Shown: piece by piece, positions 30,190 through 39,778 of the stretch
Layout of the letters: each line of letters starts with the position of its first letter
How positions within the stretch are numbered: position 1 is the first letter of the stretch
NCBI GenBank assembly: GCA_027022105.1
Contig: JALVZH010000247.1
Span: 1 to 54,585 of the forward strand
DNA length: 54,585 nt
Reading direction: 5' to 3'
Source of the DNA: Bacteroidales bacterium
Lineage (GTDB): Bacteria > Bacteroidota > Bacteroidia > Bacteroidales > F082
Translations under genes and position numbers: made by a program
The notes under the pieces: model-generated
Told to the model about the DNA's origin: nothing
The model's database searches: none
The model's input: only the letters and a program-made list of their open reading frames with translations

Positions 30190-31713
30190 TTACCTGATAA
30201 GGAGCTTGCCGTTTATCTGTTTCCCCTCCGTTTCAATCTGAACGGTATAGATTCCTTTGGAAAGGGTTCCGACCGGTAATCCGGTAAGTTTTCCCGAAAT
30301 CTCTTTTGTAAGAACCGCTCTTCCGTTAAGATCGATTACCTTTAATGTGGCGCTGTTACCGTTTTCCAACGGGTAATTGATCCATACCATATCTTTTGCC
30401 GGATTGGGATAGATGTTTAAAGTTTCCGTGTTAATTTCCGGAATGCTGTTGTGCGATGAAAGCGGCGACCAGTAGTAATCCGATTCATGATTTAACTGCC
30501 ATTCACCGTTTTCGTCAGGTGAGCCCCATTGCGATTTTATTAGGTTCCCGTTCCTGTCGTAGGTGTAATAAGCTCTGGCCACATCTACGTATTCATGGGT
30601 TTCGAAACCGGCCTGCTGGTAGGCATAGCTGTAAAGCAAACCGTCTTGATATTCATAAAGATATCTTCTGTGGTTGTCCCATCTTTTTGCCGTCAAATCC
30701 CATAGTTTTTCTCCCTGCGAAACCATAATGTCATTCTCGTATTGCACAAAATAATTCCGCTGATTGTACCATTTTTCTTCGCCCGGATACCACGTTTGCG
30801 TAATCTTGTTGACAAAACGTCCCTGGTCATCATAATAAAATATCGTTTTTGTGCTGTTGTTCCAGAATTGGTAATAGGACTGCCAGGTTTGCGATATGGT
30901 GGAATCCTTCATGTCATTATTATTGAAGTAGGTATTGAATCGGTAACCGTTTCTCCAGGTTCCTGCATCTTTTTCCCACTCATAACCTGTCATTACTTCA
31001 AGGTTTTGTTGGGGGTCAAACGTAAAAACGGTTTTGGATGTCAGTTCCCAGTCGCCTTTGTCAGGGTTCCATAGATAATACAGGTGAAGTGTATCCCGTC
31101 CGTTTTCATCGTAAAAATATTCAGTTTTGTCATTGTTAACCCAACTTTGTGTGTTGGTGTCCAGTTTTTGATGAAACTCTTCGGTAATCAATCCGTTTTC
31201 GGTATATTTTTTTTCTAATGACATTCCGAAAAAGTATTTTCCCGAGGAAGTACTCCAGGTTTGATGTATCTCTTTTACGGTTTTTTCATCTTCGGAAACA
31301 AATTTGTAATTTTCCATTTTCCACAGTTGCAGATTGTCATCCCAACGGAATCCGAAAGATTCTTTAAACTTTCCGTTTTCATAATATGCCACGGAATCGT
31401 GATAATTCAATTTCCACAGGTTATTCACCGTGTCGTAACGAAACCATAAATATCCCGTCCGGTTTCCTTCCTGATCAAAATTTAGAGATATGATTTTCAA
31501 AACAGGCGTGTAAACATCATCTTCCACATTGTAGGAGATGGAAGAATCGTTGACCCAGACGGTATCGCCGACAAGATGATTTTTTTGCTTAAGATTGTCG
31601 GTATGAAACAAAATACCCGATTTGGCAAAAGGGCCGTAATCAAGTGACTGTGAGATAACAGGAAGTATTCCTGCCAATAAAAAAGCGGTAAGAAAAAGAG
31701 TAAATTTTTTCAT
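30190..31713 (-). CDS. T9SS-secreted W/Y-rich repeat protein with type A sorting domain
   Basis: Degenerate repeats (YYDDQGRFVNKITQTWYPGEEKWYNQRNYFVQYEND); C-terminus LNIYPNPAKDMVWI...GIYTVQI...KLLIR. Confidence 0.88.
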   Translation of the reverse strand: MKKFTLFLTAFLLAGILPVISQSLDYGPFAKSGILFHTDNLKQKNHLVGDTVWVNDSSISYNVEDDVYTPVLKIISLNFDQEGNRTGYLWFRYDTVNNLWKLNYHDSVAYYENGKFKESFGFRWDDNLQLWKMENYKFVSEDEKTVKEIHQTWSTSSGKYFFGMSLEKKYTENGLITEEFHQKLDTNTQSWVNNDKTEYFYDENGRDTLHLYYLWNPDKGDWELTSKTVFTFDPQQNLEVMTGYEWEKDAGTWRNGYRFNTYFNNNDMKDSTISQTWQSYYQFWNNSTKTIFYYDDQGRFVNKITQTWYPGEEKWYNQRNYFVQYENDIMVSQGEKLWDLTAKRWDNHRRYLYEYQDGLLYSYAYQQAGFETHEYVDVARAYYTYDRNGNLIKSQWGSPDENGEWQLNHESDYYWSPLSSHNSIPEINTETLNIYPNPAKDMVWINYPLENGNSATLKVIDLNGRAVLTKEISGKLTGLPVGTLSKGIYTVQIETEGKQINGKLLIR

Positions 31714-31876
31714 TTTGGCTGGTATTAAAGGTTACTAAATAATTCCGTGTACCGTTTTAGTCAAAATACATCATAACAAACAGAAACTACCCACCGAAAT
31801 GTATCATGAACAATAATTCTACGAAATTAGTAAAATTTTGTTTCGGAAAAACATACATTTTTGTTTCTTTGTAAAT

Positions 31877-32278
31877 ATGTTGAATTATCCTGTAAAAGTA
31901 TTACTGGCTTTTGGTGAGACCTTTAGCGAAGAGGACGGTGCTTTTTTAAAATGGCTTTTGGAAAACGGCTATCCCGAGCTGGCCGCTTTGAGCAGTGCCG
32001 TAAGGGGAAGTGTTGAGGCGCAAAACTGGCTGTTAAAAAACAAATATCCCCACCTTGCCGCCCTCGACGGAGCCATTGACAAACAGGCAGGGGCCTATGC
32101 CTGGCTGCAAAAATATGGCTACGATTTTTTACTGGTTTTTGCCGATGCGGTAAACGAAAAAAAAGCTGCGGTTCAGTGGTTTAAAGAGCACGATTTGGAA
32201 CTGTTTTTACTGCTTGCCGCAAAAATAAGGGAGTACCGCGACAACCAAACCTACGATTATCACAAAATTCATTTTTAA
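31877..32278 (+). CDS. Small helical repeat protein, four ~25-aa units
   Basis: FLKWLLENGYPELAALSSAVRGSVE / AQNWLLKNKYPHLAALDGAIDKQAG / AYAWLQKYGYDFLLVFADAVNEKKA / AVQWFKEHDLELFLLLAAKIREYRD. Confidence 0.8.
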   Translation: MLNYPVKVLLAFGETFSEEDGAFLKWLLENGYPELAALSSAVRGSVEAQNWLLKNKYPHLAALDGAIDKQAGAYAWLQKYGYDFLLVFADAVNEKKAAVQWFKEHDLELFLLLAAKIREYRDNQTYDYHKIHF

Positions 32279-32736
32279 TTCCGGATACTTTTCAGTTCCA
32301 GTTTGTGAATGCCTTGCAACTCAAAAAACGGATATTTTTGCTCAATGCGAACCTTGCAAAAACCTTTTTTAGAAAATGTAAGCGCTTTTCCTATTCGTAT
32401 GGTTCTTTTAAGATACCCCGAGTCAGCCGGATGCGAACGCCACTTCATCTTTTTGTCTTTCAAATGTATGCGTATGTCCCGGGAACGGTATTCTCCGTCG
32501 GGTTTATAAATGGTAATGTTCAGTGGCAACGTCTTGCAGTTGAACTGGTTACTGTGGTACAACACCAGATTTAAATCAAAAGCATCACCTTTTTCAACGG
32601 GAATCAGGAATTGTACATAATCAAACCGTTGCCATTTGTTTCCCTGAAAAAAGTGTTTTCCTTCGAATCCGGGCTTTTGGCTGCAACCCGTAAAAACCAC
32701 AATACTTATGAAAAATACCTTAACAAGCGTTTTCAT
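32275..32736 (-). CDS. GldH-like gliding-motility lipoprotein family
   Basis: VFTGC lipobox; FSKKGFCKVRIEQKYPFFELQGIHKLELKSIRN. Confidence 0.6.
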   Translation of the reverse strand: MKTLVKVFFISIVVFTGCSQKPGFEGKHFFQGNKWQRFDYVQFLIPVEKGDAFDLNLVLYHSNQFNCKTLPLNITIYKPDGEYRSRDIRIHLKDKKMKWRSHPADSGYLKRTIRIGKALTFSKKGFCKVRIEQKYPFFELQGIHKLELKSIRN

Positions 32737-32768
32737 TATTGCGATTCCTTATCATAAAAGTATAAAAG

Positions 32769-34607
32769 CTACTCAACAGTTACCGATTTGGCAAGGTTAC
32801 GGGGCTGGTCAACATTGCATCCGCGCATTACGGCAATGTGGTACGAAAGTTTTTGCAACGGAATGGTTGCCAGAAGCGGGACAAACATCTCCTCGGTTTC
32901 AGGAATTTCAATGGTGTAATCGGCCATATTCTTTACTGTGGTATCCCCTTCGGTAACAATGGCAATAACAACGCCGTTACGTGCTTTTACTTCCTGAATA
33001 TTGCTTACCACTTTCTCGTAAATACCGATATTGGGCGCGATAAACACCACAGGCATGTCTTTGTCAATCAGTGCAATGGGACCGTGTTTCATTTCGGCGG
33101 CAGGATAACCTTCGGCATGGATGTAAGAGATTTCTTTCAGTTTAAGAGCGCCTTCCAAAGCTACCGGAAAGTTATATCCTCTTCCAAGGTAGAGGAAGTT
33201 TCGGGAGTCTTTGAATTTTCCGGCTATCTCTTCAATAAGGCCGTTATCGTCAAGAACCTTCTTTACCTTTTCGGGTATCAGTTCCATTTCGTGAAGCAGC
33301 CGAACGTATTCCGATTTGGGCAATGTTCCTTTCAATTGTGCAAAACGCAGTGCCATCAGGGTAAGAACCGTTACCTGTGCCGTAAATGCTTTTGTTGAAG
33401 CAACACCTATTTCAGGCCCTGCATGGGTATATACACCCGCATCGGTAGCCCGTGCTATGGATGACCCCACCACATTGCAAATACCGAGTACCGTAGCCCC
33501 TTTTTCCTTTGCCAGTTCAATGGCGGCCAGTGTGTCGGCCGTTTCTCCCGATTGCGAAATGGCAATCATCACATCGTTTTCGGTAATTATCGGGTTACGG
33601 TAACGAAATTCGGAAGCATATTCCACCTCAACCGGAATTCTGGCAATCTCTTCCAGCAGATATTCGCCCACAAGCCCTGCGTGCCACGAAGTTCCGCAGG
33701 CAGCAATGATGATCCTGTCGGCATTAAGGATTTTTTGCTCATAATCGATTATACCCCCCAGCGAAACGGTACCTTTGTCGGGGTGCAGGCGGCCTCTGAA
33801 ACTGTCGCGAATGGATGTGGGCTGCTCATAAATTTCTTTGAGCATAAAATGGTCGAAACCGCCTTTCTCCAGTTCGTTAAGGTTCCATTCGAGCTCTTGT
33901 ATATAAGGTGTTTTTTCCTCGTTCTTAATGGTTTTTATTTTTAATTCGGAACCTCTTTTTAAAATTGCAACCTCTTCGTCGTCGAGATAAACAACGTTTT
34001 TTGTGTATTCGATAATGGGTGTTGCATCCGAAGCAAGGTAAAAATCATTTTCGCCGATACCGATAACCAGCGGACTGCCTTTACGTGCTGCTATCAGCAT
34101 ATCGGGATGCTCCTGCGAAAGAATGACAATGGCATAAGCACCGATTACCTGGTTCAGGGCAATGCGCACTGCTTCTTCAAGGTTAACCTCTTCTTTGGTT
34201 TGTATGTCTTCGATCAGGTTGACCAATACCTCCGTGTCGGTGTCCGAATGAAATTCATATCCACGGTTAATTAATTCTTTTTTAAGTGTGGAGTAGTTCT
34301 CAATTATCCCGTTGTGAATAATGGCAATCTTTCTTGAGAAGGAATAGTGGGGGTGCGCATTTTGGGTATTGGGTTCGCCGTGTGTTGCCCAGCGGGTATG
34401 TGCAATACCTATGGTACCCGATTTATCAAAATCTTTCATGTGCTCTTCCAGCACACTTACTTTTCCTTTTGTTTTATGAACTGACAAACCACCGTTGAGC
34501 AAAGCAATTCCGGCACTGTCGTACCCCCGGTATTCAAGTCGGTGAAGTCCTTTAATTAATATAGGATAGGCCTCTTTATTGCCTATGTATGCCACAATTC
34601 CACACAT
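32769..34607 (-). CDS. glmS: Glutamine--fructose-6-phosphate aminotransferase (isomerizing)
   Basis: MCGIVAYIGNKEAYPILIKGLHRLEYRGYDSAG; ending PRNLAKSVTVE. Confidence 0.98.
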   Translation of the reverse strand: MCGIVAYIGNKEAYPILIKGLHRLEYRGYDSAGIALLNGGLSVHKTKGKVSVLEEHMKDFDKSGTIGIAHTRWATHGEPNTQNAHPHYSFSRKIAIIHNGIIENYSTLKKELINRGYEFHSDTDTEVLVNLIEDIQTKEEVNLEEAVRIALNQVIGAYAIVILSQEHPDMLIAARKGSPLVIGIGENDFYLASDATPIIEYTKNVVYLDDEEVAILKRGSELKIKTIKNEEKTPYIQELEWNLNELEKGGFDHFMLKEIYEQPTSIRDSFRGRLHPDKGTVSLGGIIDYEQKILNADRIIIAACGTSWHAGLVGEYLLEEIARIPVEVEYASEFRYRNPIITENDVMIAISQSGETADTLAAIELAKEKGATVLGICNVVGSSIARATDAGVYTHAGPEIGVASTKAFTAQVTVLTLMALRFAQLKGTLPKSEYVRLLHEMELIPEKVKKVLDDNGLIEEIAGKFKDSRNFLYLGRGYNFPVALEGALKLKEISYIHAEGYPAAEMKHGPIALIDKDMPVVFIAPNIGIYEKVVSNIQEVKARNGVVIAIVTEGDTTVKNMADYTIEIPETEEMFVPLLATIPLQKLSYHIAVMRGCNVDQPRNLAKSVTVE

Positions 34608-34643
34608 AATAAACTGGTTTTTTTGTCGGTATAAAAATATAAA

Positions 34644-35987
34644 TTAATCCGTATCGGTATAAAGAATTTTCAGACGAATTCCGCTTAAAGTGTCTCCTGA
34701 AGGACGGGGGCCGTTGAAAACAAAACGGTTGGGATTAACCGAGCCACCCATTGTAAAAAGATAAAACCCTTTGTTAACCGTTGTTGAATCGAGCAAAAGC
34801 GATTGAATGTATCTGGTTATACGAAACTCATATTTATTACCGGATGAATTATATCTCCCGCCAAAATATTCTTCACCTTCTATTTGGTCGGGCAGCAGGT
34901 CGTAAACCCCGTCTTCAAGGCGTTGCACCAGAGCCATTTTTTTTGGAGCATCAAAGAAATTGTCTTCGGGAGCACCCGGAAGTTCAAGTATCGCTTCATT
35001 AATTCCTATAGTGCCGAGATTTTTAAAATCCCGGATAAAAGGAATGGTAATCACTGTTTTGGCGCCACTCAATCCCTGAACATACACCCGTTCGTCACCC
35101 AGAGTTGTGTCGCCTTCCAGTACCTGCTGTTTAAATTCCGGTGCCGCATAAAAGTAGTTGTGTTCAAAACGGTTTATCCGGGCACAGGTTACGGTTATCG
35201 GATATTGATATTTTAATGAATCCTTATCGTCGTTTCTGTAATAAACGGTTAGGTTTGAAAAATGAGAGGGTAGGTCAAAATAGAGTATGACTCCGTCGCT
35301 GTTTACCGGTTCTGTAATCAAATAAAGTCCTTTAAAATATTGTTGGAAACTCTCTATATCTTTCATTGCATCTTCGGGTGCATTCAACAATTTATTTCCC
35401 AACGCATCCGACCGGTTGCTAAGATTGATTCTTAAAATACCTTTGATGGTATCGGGGAAAACAGGAATGCTGTCGCTGGGTCGTGGAGAAAATTCCAGGT
35501 CGCTGTAGTCTGTTGACCCGGTTGAAAGCAAAATGTTGGAATAATACACGCTGTCTAAATAGATGTCTTCCAACAACTCATAGGTATGAACTTTGAGGGT
35601 TGTCAGCGTGTCGCCGTATGTTCCGGCATAATACAACTGTAAAACCAAAGAGTCGAGCACGGGGTTTGTTCCGAAATCGTGAGTGGTTGAAGACAGTTGA
35701 AACTGAGTGTAAAATCCGGCAGAAGTCTTTCCAAATACGGGATCGGATAAACTGCCGAGCAATGATTTTGATGACTCATCGCTTCTGACGGAATCGATGG
35801 TTTGCGTGTATGCATAAACCGTAGCCGTGTCGCTGTAAAATACCTTTAACCGGCTGTTCTCGGGCAGAATATTTGCCCCCAGCTGTTCGGGACTTTTATA
35901 ACAGGATGTAAGTGCCGATGCCAGCAATCCTGCAATTAGTATTTGAAAAAAACAGGCCGGTTTAATCGCCTTCAATAATTTTGTCAT
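34644..35987 (-). CDS. DUF4270-family lipoprotein
   Basis: ALTSCYKSPEQLGANILPENSRLKVFYSDTATVYAYT; start chosen at the internal Met before the signal peptide. Confidence 0.82.
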   Translation of the reverse strand: MTKLLKAIKPACFFQILIAGLLASALTSCYKSPEQLGANILPENSRLKVFYSDTATVYAYTQTIDSVRSDESSKSLLGSLSDPVFGKTSAGFYTQFQLSSTTHDFGTNPVLDSLVLQLYYAGTYGDTLTTLKVHTYELLEDIYLDSVYYSNILLSTGSTDYSDLEFSPRPSDSIPVFPDTIKGILRINLSNRSDALGNKLLNAPEDAMKDIESFQQYFKGLYLITEPVNSDGVILYFDLPSHFSNLTVYYRNDDKDSLKYQYPITVTCARINRFEHNYFYAAPEFKQQVLEGDTTLGDERVYVQGLSGAKTVITIPFIRDFKNLGTIGINEAILELPGAPEDNFFDAPKKMALVQRLEDGVYDLLPDQIEGEEYFGGRYNSSGNKYEFRITRYIQSLLLDSTTVNKGFYLFTMGGSVNPNRFVFNGPRPSGDTLSGIRLKILYTDTD

Positions 35988-36774
35988 AGAATTCATTAAA
36001 TGCGTCAAAATACTCTTCTTCTCCCTGATAATCAAGCAATGGTTTTCCCGATGTTTTCACCATATCCAAAATCTTGCCGTCTATTTTTTCAGACCCCATA
36101 ATAAAAGCATCCGAGAAATCAATAGCGCCTTGCATTAATGAAACGTAGTCGGCATCTTTATAGTATTTAAGATCGTCATCTTTAATGCCGCTCATTTTAA
36201 TTTTTTCCGGAAAGTCTTTTTTGAATTTTTCCGTAAAAGCCTCATCGTAAAGAGAAACTATGATCTTTGAATCGGAAAAAAGCGGATTGTCTTTGTAAGC
36301 GGTTTTCATAAACAAAGGCACCAGACTTGTAAACCACCCGTGAATGTGTACGATATCGGGCGCCCAGCCAAGTTTTTTTACGGTCTCCAAAACGCCTTTG
36401 GCAAAGAAAACAGCCCGCTCGTCGTTATCGTCAAAAAATTTACCATCCGCATCGTGAAAAAGAAACTTTCTTTGGAAGTAATCTTCGTTTTCGATAAAAT
36501 AAACCTGCATCCTCGCCTGTTGGATTGAGGCAACCTTTATAATCAACGGATAATCGATTTCGTCGATAATCAGGTTCATACCCGAAAGTCTGATTACTTC
36601 GTGAAGCTGATTTCTGCGCTCGTTTACCAAGCCGTATCTCGGCATGAAAACGCGTATCTCTTTTCCTCTTTCCTGAATTTTTTGCGGTAAATAACGTCCG
36701 ATTTTACTAATTGGCGACTCGGGCAAATAGGGCATTATTTCTTGCGCTACATAAAGTACCCTTTTCTTTTCCAT
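35962..36774 (-). CDS. Glycogen/starch synthase-like GT5 N-terminal domain protein
   Basis: RVLYVAQEIMPYLPESPISKIGRYLPQKIQERGKEIRVFMPRYG...DIVHIHGWFTSLVPLF. Confidence 0.85.
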   Translation of the reverse strand: MEKKRVLYVAQEIMPYLPESPISKIGRYLPQKIQERGKEIRVFMPRYGLVNERRNQLHEVIRLSGMNLIIDEIDYPLIIKVASIQQARMQVYFIENEDYFQRKFLFHDADGKFFDDNDERAVFFAKGVLETVKKLGWAPDIVHIHGWFTSLVPLFMKTAYKDNPLFSDSKIIVSLYDEAFTEKFKKDFPEKIKMSGIKDDDLKYYKDADYVSLMQGAIDFSDAFIMGSEKIDGKILDMVKTSGKPLLDYQGEEEYFDAFNEFYDKIIEGD

Positions 36775-36959
36775 AATATTTTTTTAGAAATTTTTAGCGA
36801 CTGCAAAGGTAGTGAAAATTTTAAAGTATTATTTCTTTGTTTCACAATAAAGGTTAAAGTTGATATCATACTAATTTCCGGTTTTATAATTTTGAGGGCT
36901 ACCGCTCCCATCCCTGCCGCTGTTTTCCGTTCTGCAATCTGACATCGAATTATATTACG

Positions 36960-37043
36960 CCAAAACCTAAATCCAACTTTTTTACACTTTTTTACACACC
37001 GCAACTGCGTATGGTGCTATATATATTCTGCCCTTTCAGGGCA
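36960..37043 (+). repeat. Interspersed two-hairpin repeat, copy D
   Basis: 'ccaaaacctaaatccaactttttt...CACCgcaactgcgtatGGTGctatatatatte' region followed by TGCCCT ttc AGGGCA. Confidence 0.78.
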
Positions 37044-37532
37044 AAACTAACCCTGCCGCAACCCCCCGTTCTTAATTCTAACATCTTACATCGGATATCT
37101 GACATAAAAATAACTTCGAAGCACGAAACCAATCAGGAAGCAGGAAAAAACAAACAAGAAAAAAGTGTGGTTAAAATCCGCCTAAGGCAGAGACGGAATC
37201 TTTCGCTTGTGTTTCTTTTCCTGTTTGGTATATGATACGGAAATCATCCGCGGATTCAACGGGAACGCCGACCCCTTTTGTCAACCTTTTTATTCCCTTT
37301 GAATTACGGGGTGCAGATATACGTTAGTTAGCCGGCCCGCTTATTCATTGATTATTGAGCTCTTGTCTGTTTCCGGATGATTGCTTAATTCATATAACTT
37401 TGTTGCAGTCTTAGCCTTAAATCTGTGCGCCGGCAGCCTCGTGCCAATCATTCCTTTTAATCTTCCAGCTTCCCGGGTTTCAAGCCCCAATCAGCCTTCA
37501 ATCCGGCTGGTTTGTGATGCCGTACCTTCGTA

Positions 37533-38234
37533 TTATTCCTCTATCGGGACCACAAGTTTAAATCCTACCCCGTGAACATTCAACAGCTCAACATCAGGGT
37601 CCTGTTTCAGGTATTTCCTCAACTTGGTGATGTACACATCCATGGAACGGGCATTGAAATAGCTGTCGTCGAACCAGATTTTATTGAGGGCTACAGAACG
37701 GTCCAGTGTTTCGTTCATGTTATCGCAAAGCATTTTTAATAACTCGGCTTCTTTAGACGTAAGTTTGTCCTGTTTGTTTCCTATTGATAACAGTTGGCGG
37801 TCGTAATCAAATGTGAATTTACCGAATTTGTAAATATGGTTTTGCGGTTTGTGATCATCCTCCTGAGTTCTCCGTAAAATCGCTTTTATTCTCATGTTCA
37901 ACTCTTCCATGCTGAACGGTTTGGTCAGGTAATCGTCGGCACCCAGCTCAAAGCCGTGTATTTTGTCTTCTTGCATCGATTTTGCGGTAAGAAACAGGAA
38001 CGGAACCTTTTTATCCAGTTTCCTAATCTCTTTGGCCAAGGTAAAACCGTCCATTACGGGCATCATAATATCAAGGATGCAAAATTCAAAATTTCCCTTT
38101 TTAAACTCTTCAAGTGCAACTTTTCCGTTTGGGCACAATACGGTTTCATATCCTTTGGCATTCAGGTAGTTCTTTAGAATATTTCCGAGGTTTTTGTCGT
38201 CCTCGGCCAATAACATTTTTATTTTTTTATCCAT
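37533..38234 (-). CDS. OmpR-family response regulator (RprY-like)
   Basis: KMLLAEDDKNLGNILKNYLNAKGYE...CILDIMMPVMDGFTLAKEI; C-terminal ARSMDVYITKLRKYLKQDP. Confidence 0.94.
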   Translation of the reverse strand: MDKKIKMLLAEDDKNLGNILKNYLNAKGYETVLCPNGKVALEEFKKGNFEFCILDIMMPVMDGFTLAKEIRKLDKKVPFLFLTAKSMQEDKIHGFELGADDYLTKPFSMEELNMRIKAILRRTQEDDHKPQNHIYKFGKFTFDYDRQLLSIGNKQDKLTSKEAELLKMLCDNMNETLDRSVALNKIWFDDSYFNARSMDVYITKLRKYLKQDPDVELLNVHGVGFKLVVPIEE

Positions 38235-39666
38235 GGCGTTTGTTTTTAGTTGGCAAATAAACATAAAATACGGAGCCTTTTCCCGGTTCCGATTCAAGAC
38301 TTATTTTACCATTGTGCATTTCGGTAACCGCTTTTGCATAGCTCAAACCCAGTCCGAAGCCTTTAAAATCATGGCGGTTTCCTGTGTGCACACGGTATAA
38401 TTTGTCAAATATCTTTTTCTGGTTGCTTTTGCTTATTCCTATTCCATTGTCTTTTACGGCAATAAGCAGCCCGTTTTTCAGATCTTTGGTCGAAACCTTT
38501 ATCTCCGGGGCATTCAGCGTATATTTCAGAGCATTATCTATCAGGTTGTTAATTACATTGGTCAAATGAATTTCATCACCTTCTATAATATGTTTTGTTG
38601 CTGTCAGTTCGGTCTCAATTTTTCCGCCGGCGCTTTCTGCATTTATCTGTTTGTTGTTTACCACATTTTCAATAATCTCATGCATATCTACCAAAGAGAT
38701 GTTCAGTTTCAGGCGTCCGCTTTCGGTACTTGCCGAACGAAGAATGTGCTCGGCCATGGTGCCCAGCCGTTTGTTTTCCTCGTCAATTATTGAGATATAA
38801 CTGTTGTAAATTTCGTCCGACTTTTTCACATCTTTATCCCGTAGTGCTTCACATGCCAGCGAAATGGTGGAAATGGGTGTTTTAAATTCGTGGGTCATGT
38901 TATTAATAAGGTCGTTTTTCATTTCCGAAAGTTTTTTCTGCCGGAAAATAGTGATGATACTGAAAGAAAAAGAACCTATAATAATCAGAAACAACAAAAA
39001 CGAAACAAACAACAGATGATATAGCCTGCTGATAATGTAGGCTTTCTCGTTTGGAAAATAGATCAGCAACTTCTTCGGAAACTCAAACGGTGATGACATG
39101 GATTCAAGGTTAAAAACGAAACTGTTTTTAAGTAATTCGTTGGGATATTTTCCGGTTTTTTGGATGATCATGGCGTTGGTTTTCGGGTCGTAAATACCGA
39201 ATTCATATTTTGTATTAATCTTTTCCGCTTTTAAATTTACCTTTATCAACGAATCGATTACAGGCTTATGTTTTGTAAAAAACAGATTATCCGAAGGTTG
39301 GGTGTACATGTTCCACAATTGTTGTATGGCGTTGTTCACTTTGCTCTGTTCGGTAATTAAAGAAGAGAGCCGGTCGGAATCGGTGATGCCGAACATGCTT
39401 TGCATCAATTTGCGGTTAATGGAGTCGTAGGCTTCAAAACTGCTCAGGTATTCCTGATAATACCGCTTTTTGCTCAATACTTCATCCTGATACTTTAATT
39501 TATCAATGGCAAATATCACACGGCTCATGGCTTTGTTTACATCATGAACAAAACCTGCCTGTTTTACCTGAACGGCACTTTTGATCCACACTACCTGTAT
39601 CAGCATCAGGCCGATGCTCGACAGGGTAACCAATACAATTGTTATTATGGTTAACTTCTTTTTCAC
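38227..39666 (-). CDS. Sensor histidine kinase (RprX-like)
   Basis: NNMTHEFKTPISTISLACEAL; NLIDNALKYT; FGLGLSYAKAVTEMHNG. Confidence 0.94.
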   Translation of the reverse strand: MKKKLTIITIVLVTLSSIGLMLIQVVWIKSAVQVKQAGFVHDVNKAMSRVIFAIDKLKYQDEVLSKKRYYQEYLSSFEAYDSINRKLMQSMFGITDSDRLSSLITEQSKVNNAIQQLWNMYTQPSDNLFFTKHKPVIDSLIKVNLKAEKINTKYEFGIYDPKTNAMIIQKTGKYPNELLKNSFVFNLESMSSPFEFPKKLLIYFPNEKAYIISRLYHLLFVSFLLFLIIIGSFSFSIITIFRQKKLSEMKNDLINNMTHEFKTPISTISLACEALRDKDVKKSDEIYNSYISIIDEENKRLGTMAEHILRSASTESGRLKLNISLVDMHEIIENVVNNKQINAESAGGKIETELTATKHIIEGDEIHLTNVINNLIDNALKYTLNAPEIKVSTKDLKNGLLIAVKDNGIGISKSNQKKIFDKLYRVHTGNRHDFKGFGLGLSYAKAVTEMHNGKISLESEPGKGSVFYVYLPTKNKRHG

Positions 39667-39740
39667 GCAACAAAATTAAACCAATATCTGACTGATAAAC
39701 AGATTTTTAACGTTTGTTAACAAGAAAAAATTAATTTTTT

Positions 39741-39773
39741 TTGTCGAATTGATATTTTTTTGATGTATATTTG
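39741..39773 (+). promoter_or_regulatory. Bacteroidota-type promoter (TTG - 22 bp - TATATTTG) upstream of dnaG
   Basis: TTG at 39741-39743, TATATTTG at 39766-39773. Confidence 0.75.
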
Positions 39774-39778
39774 CACCA

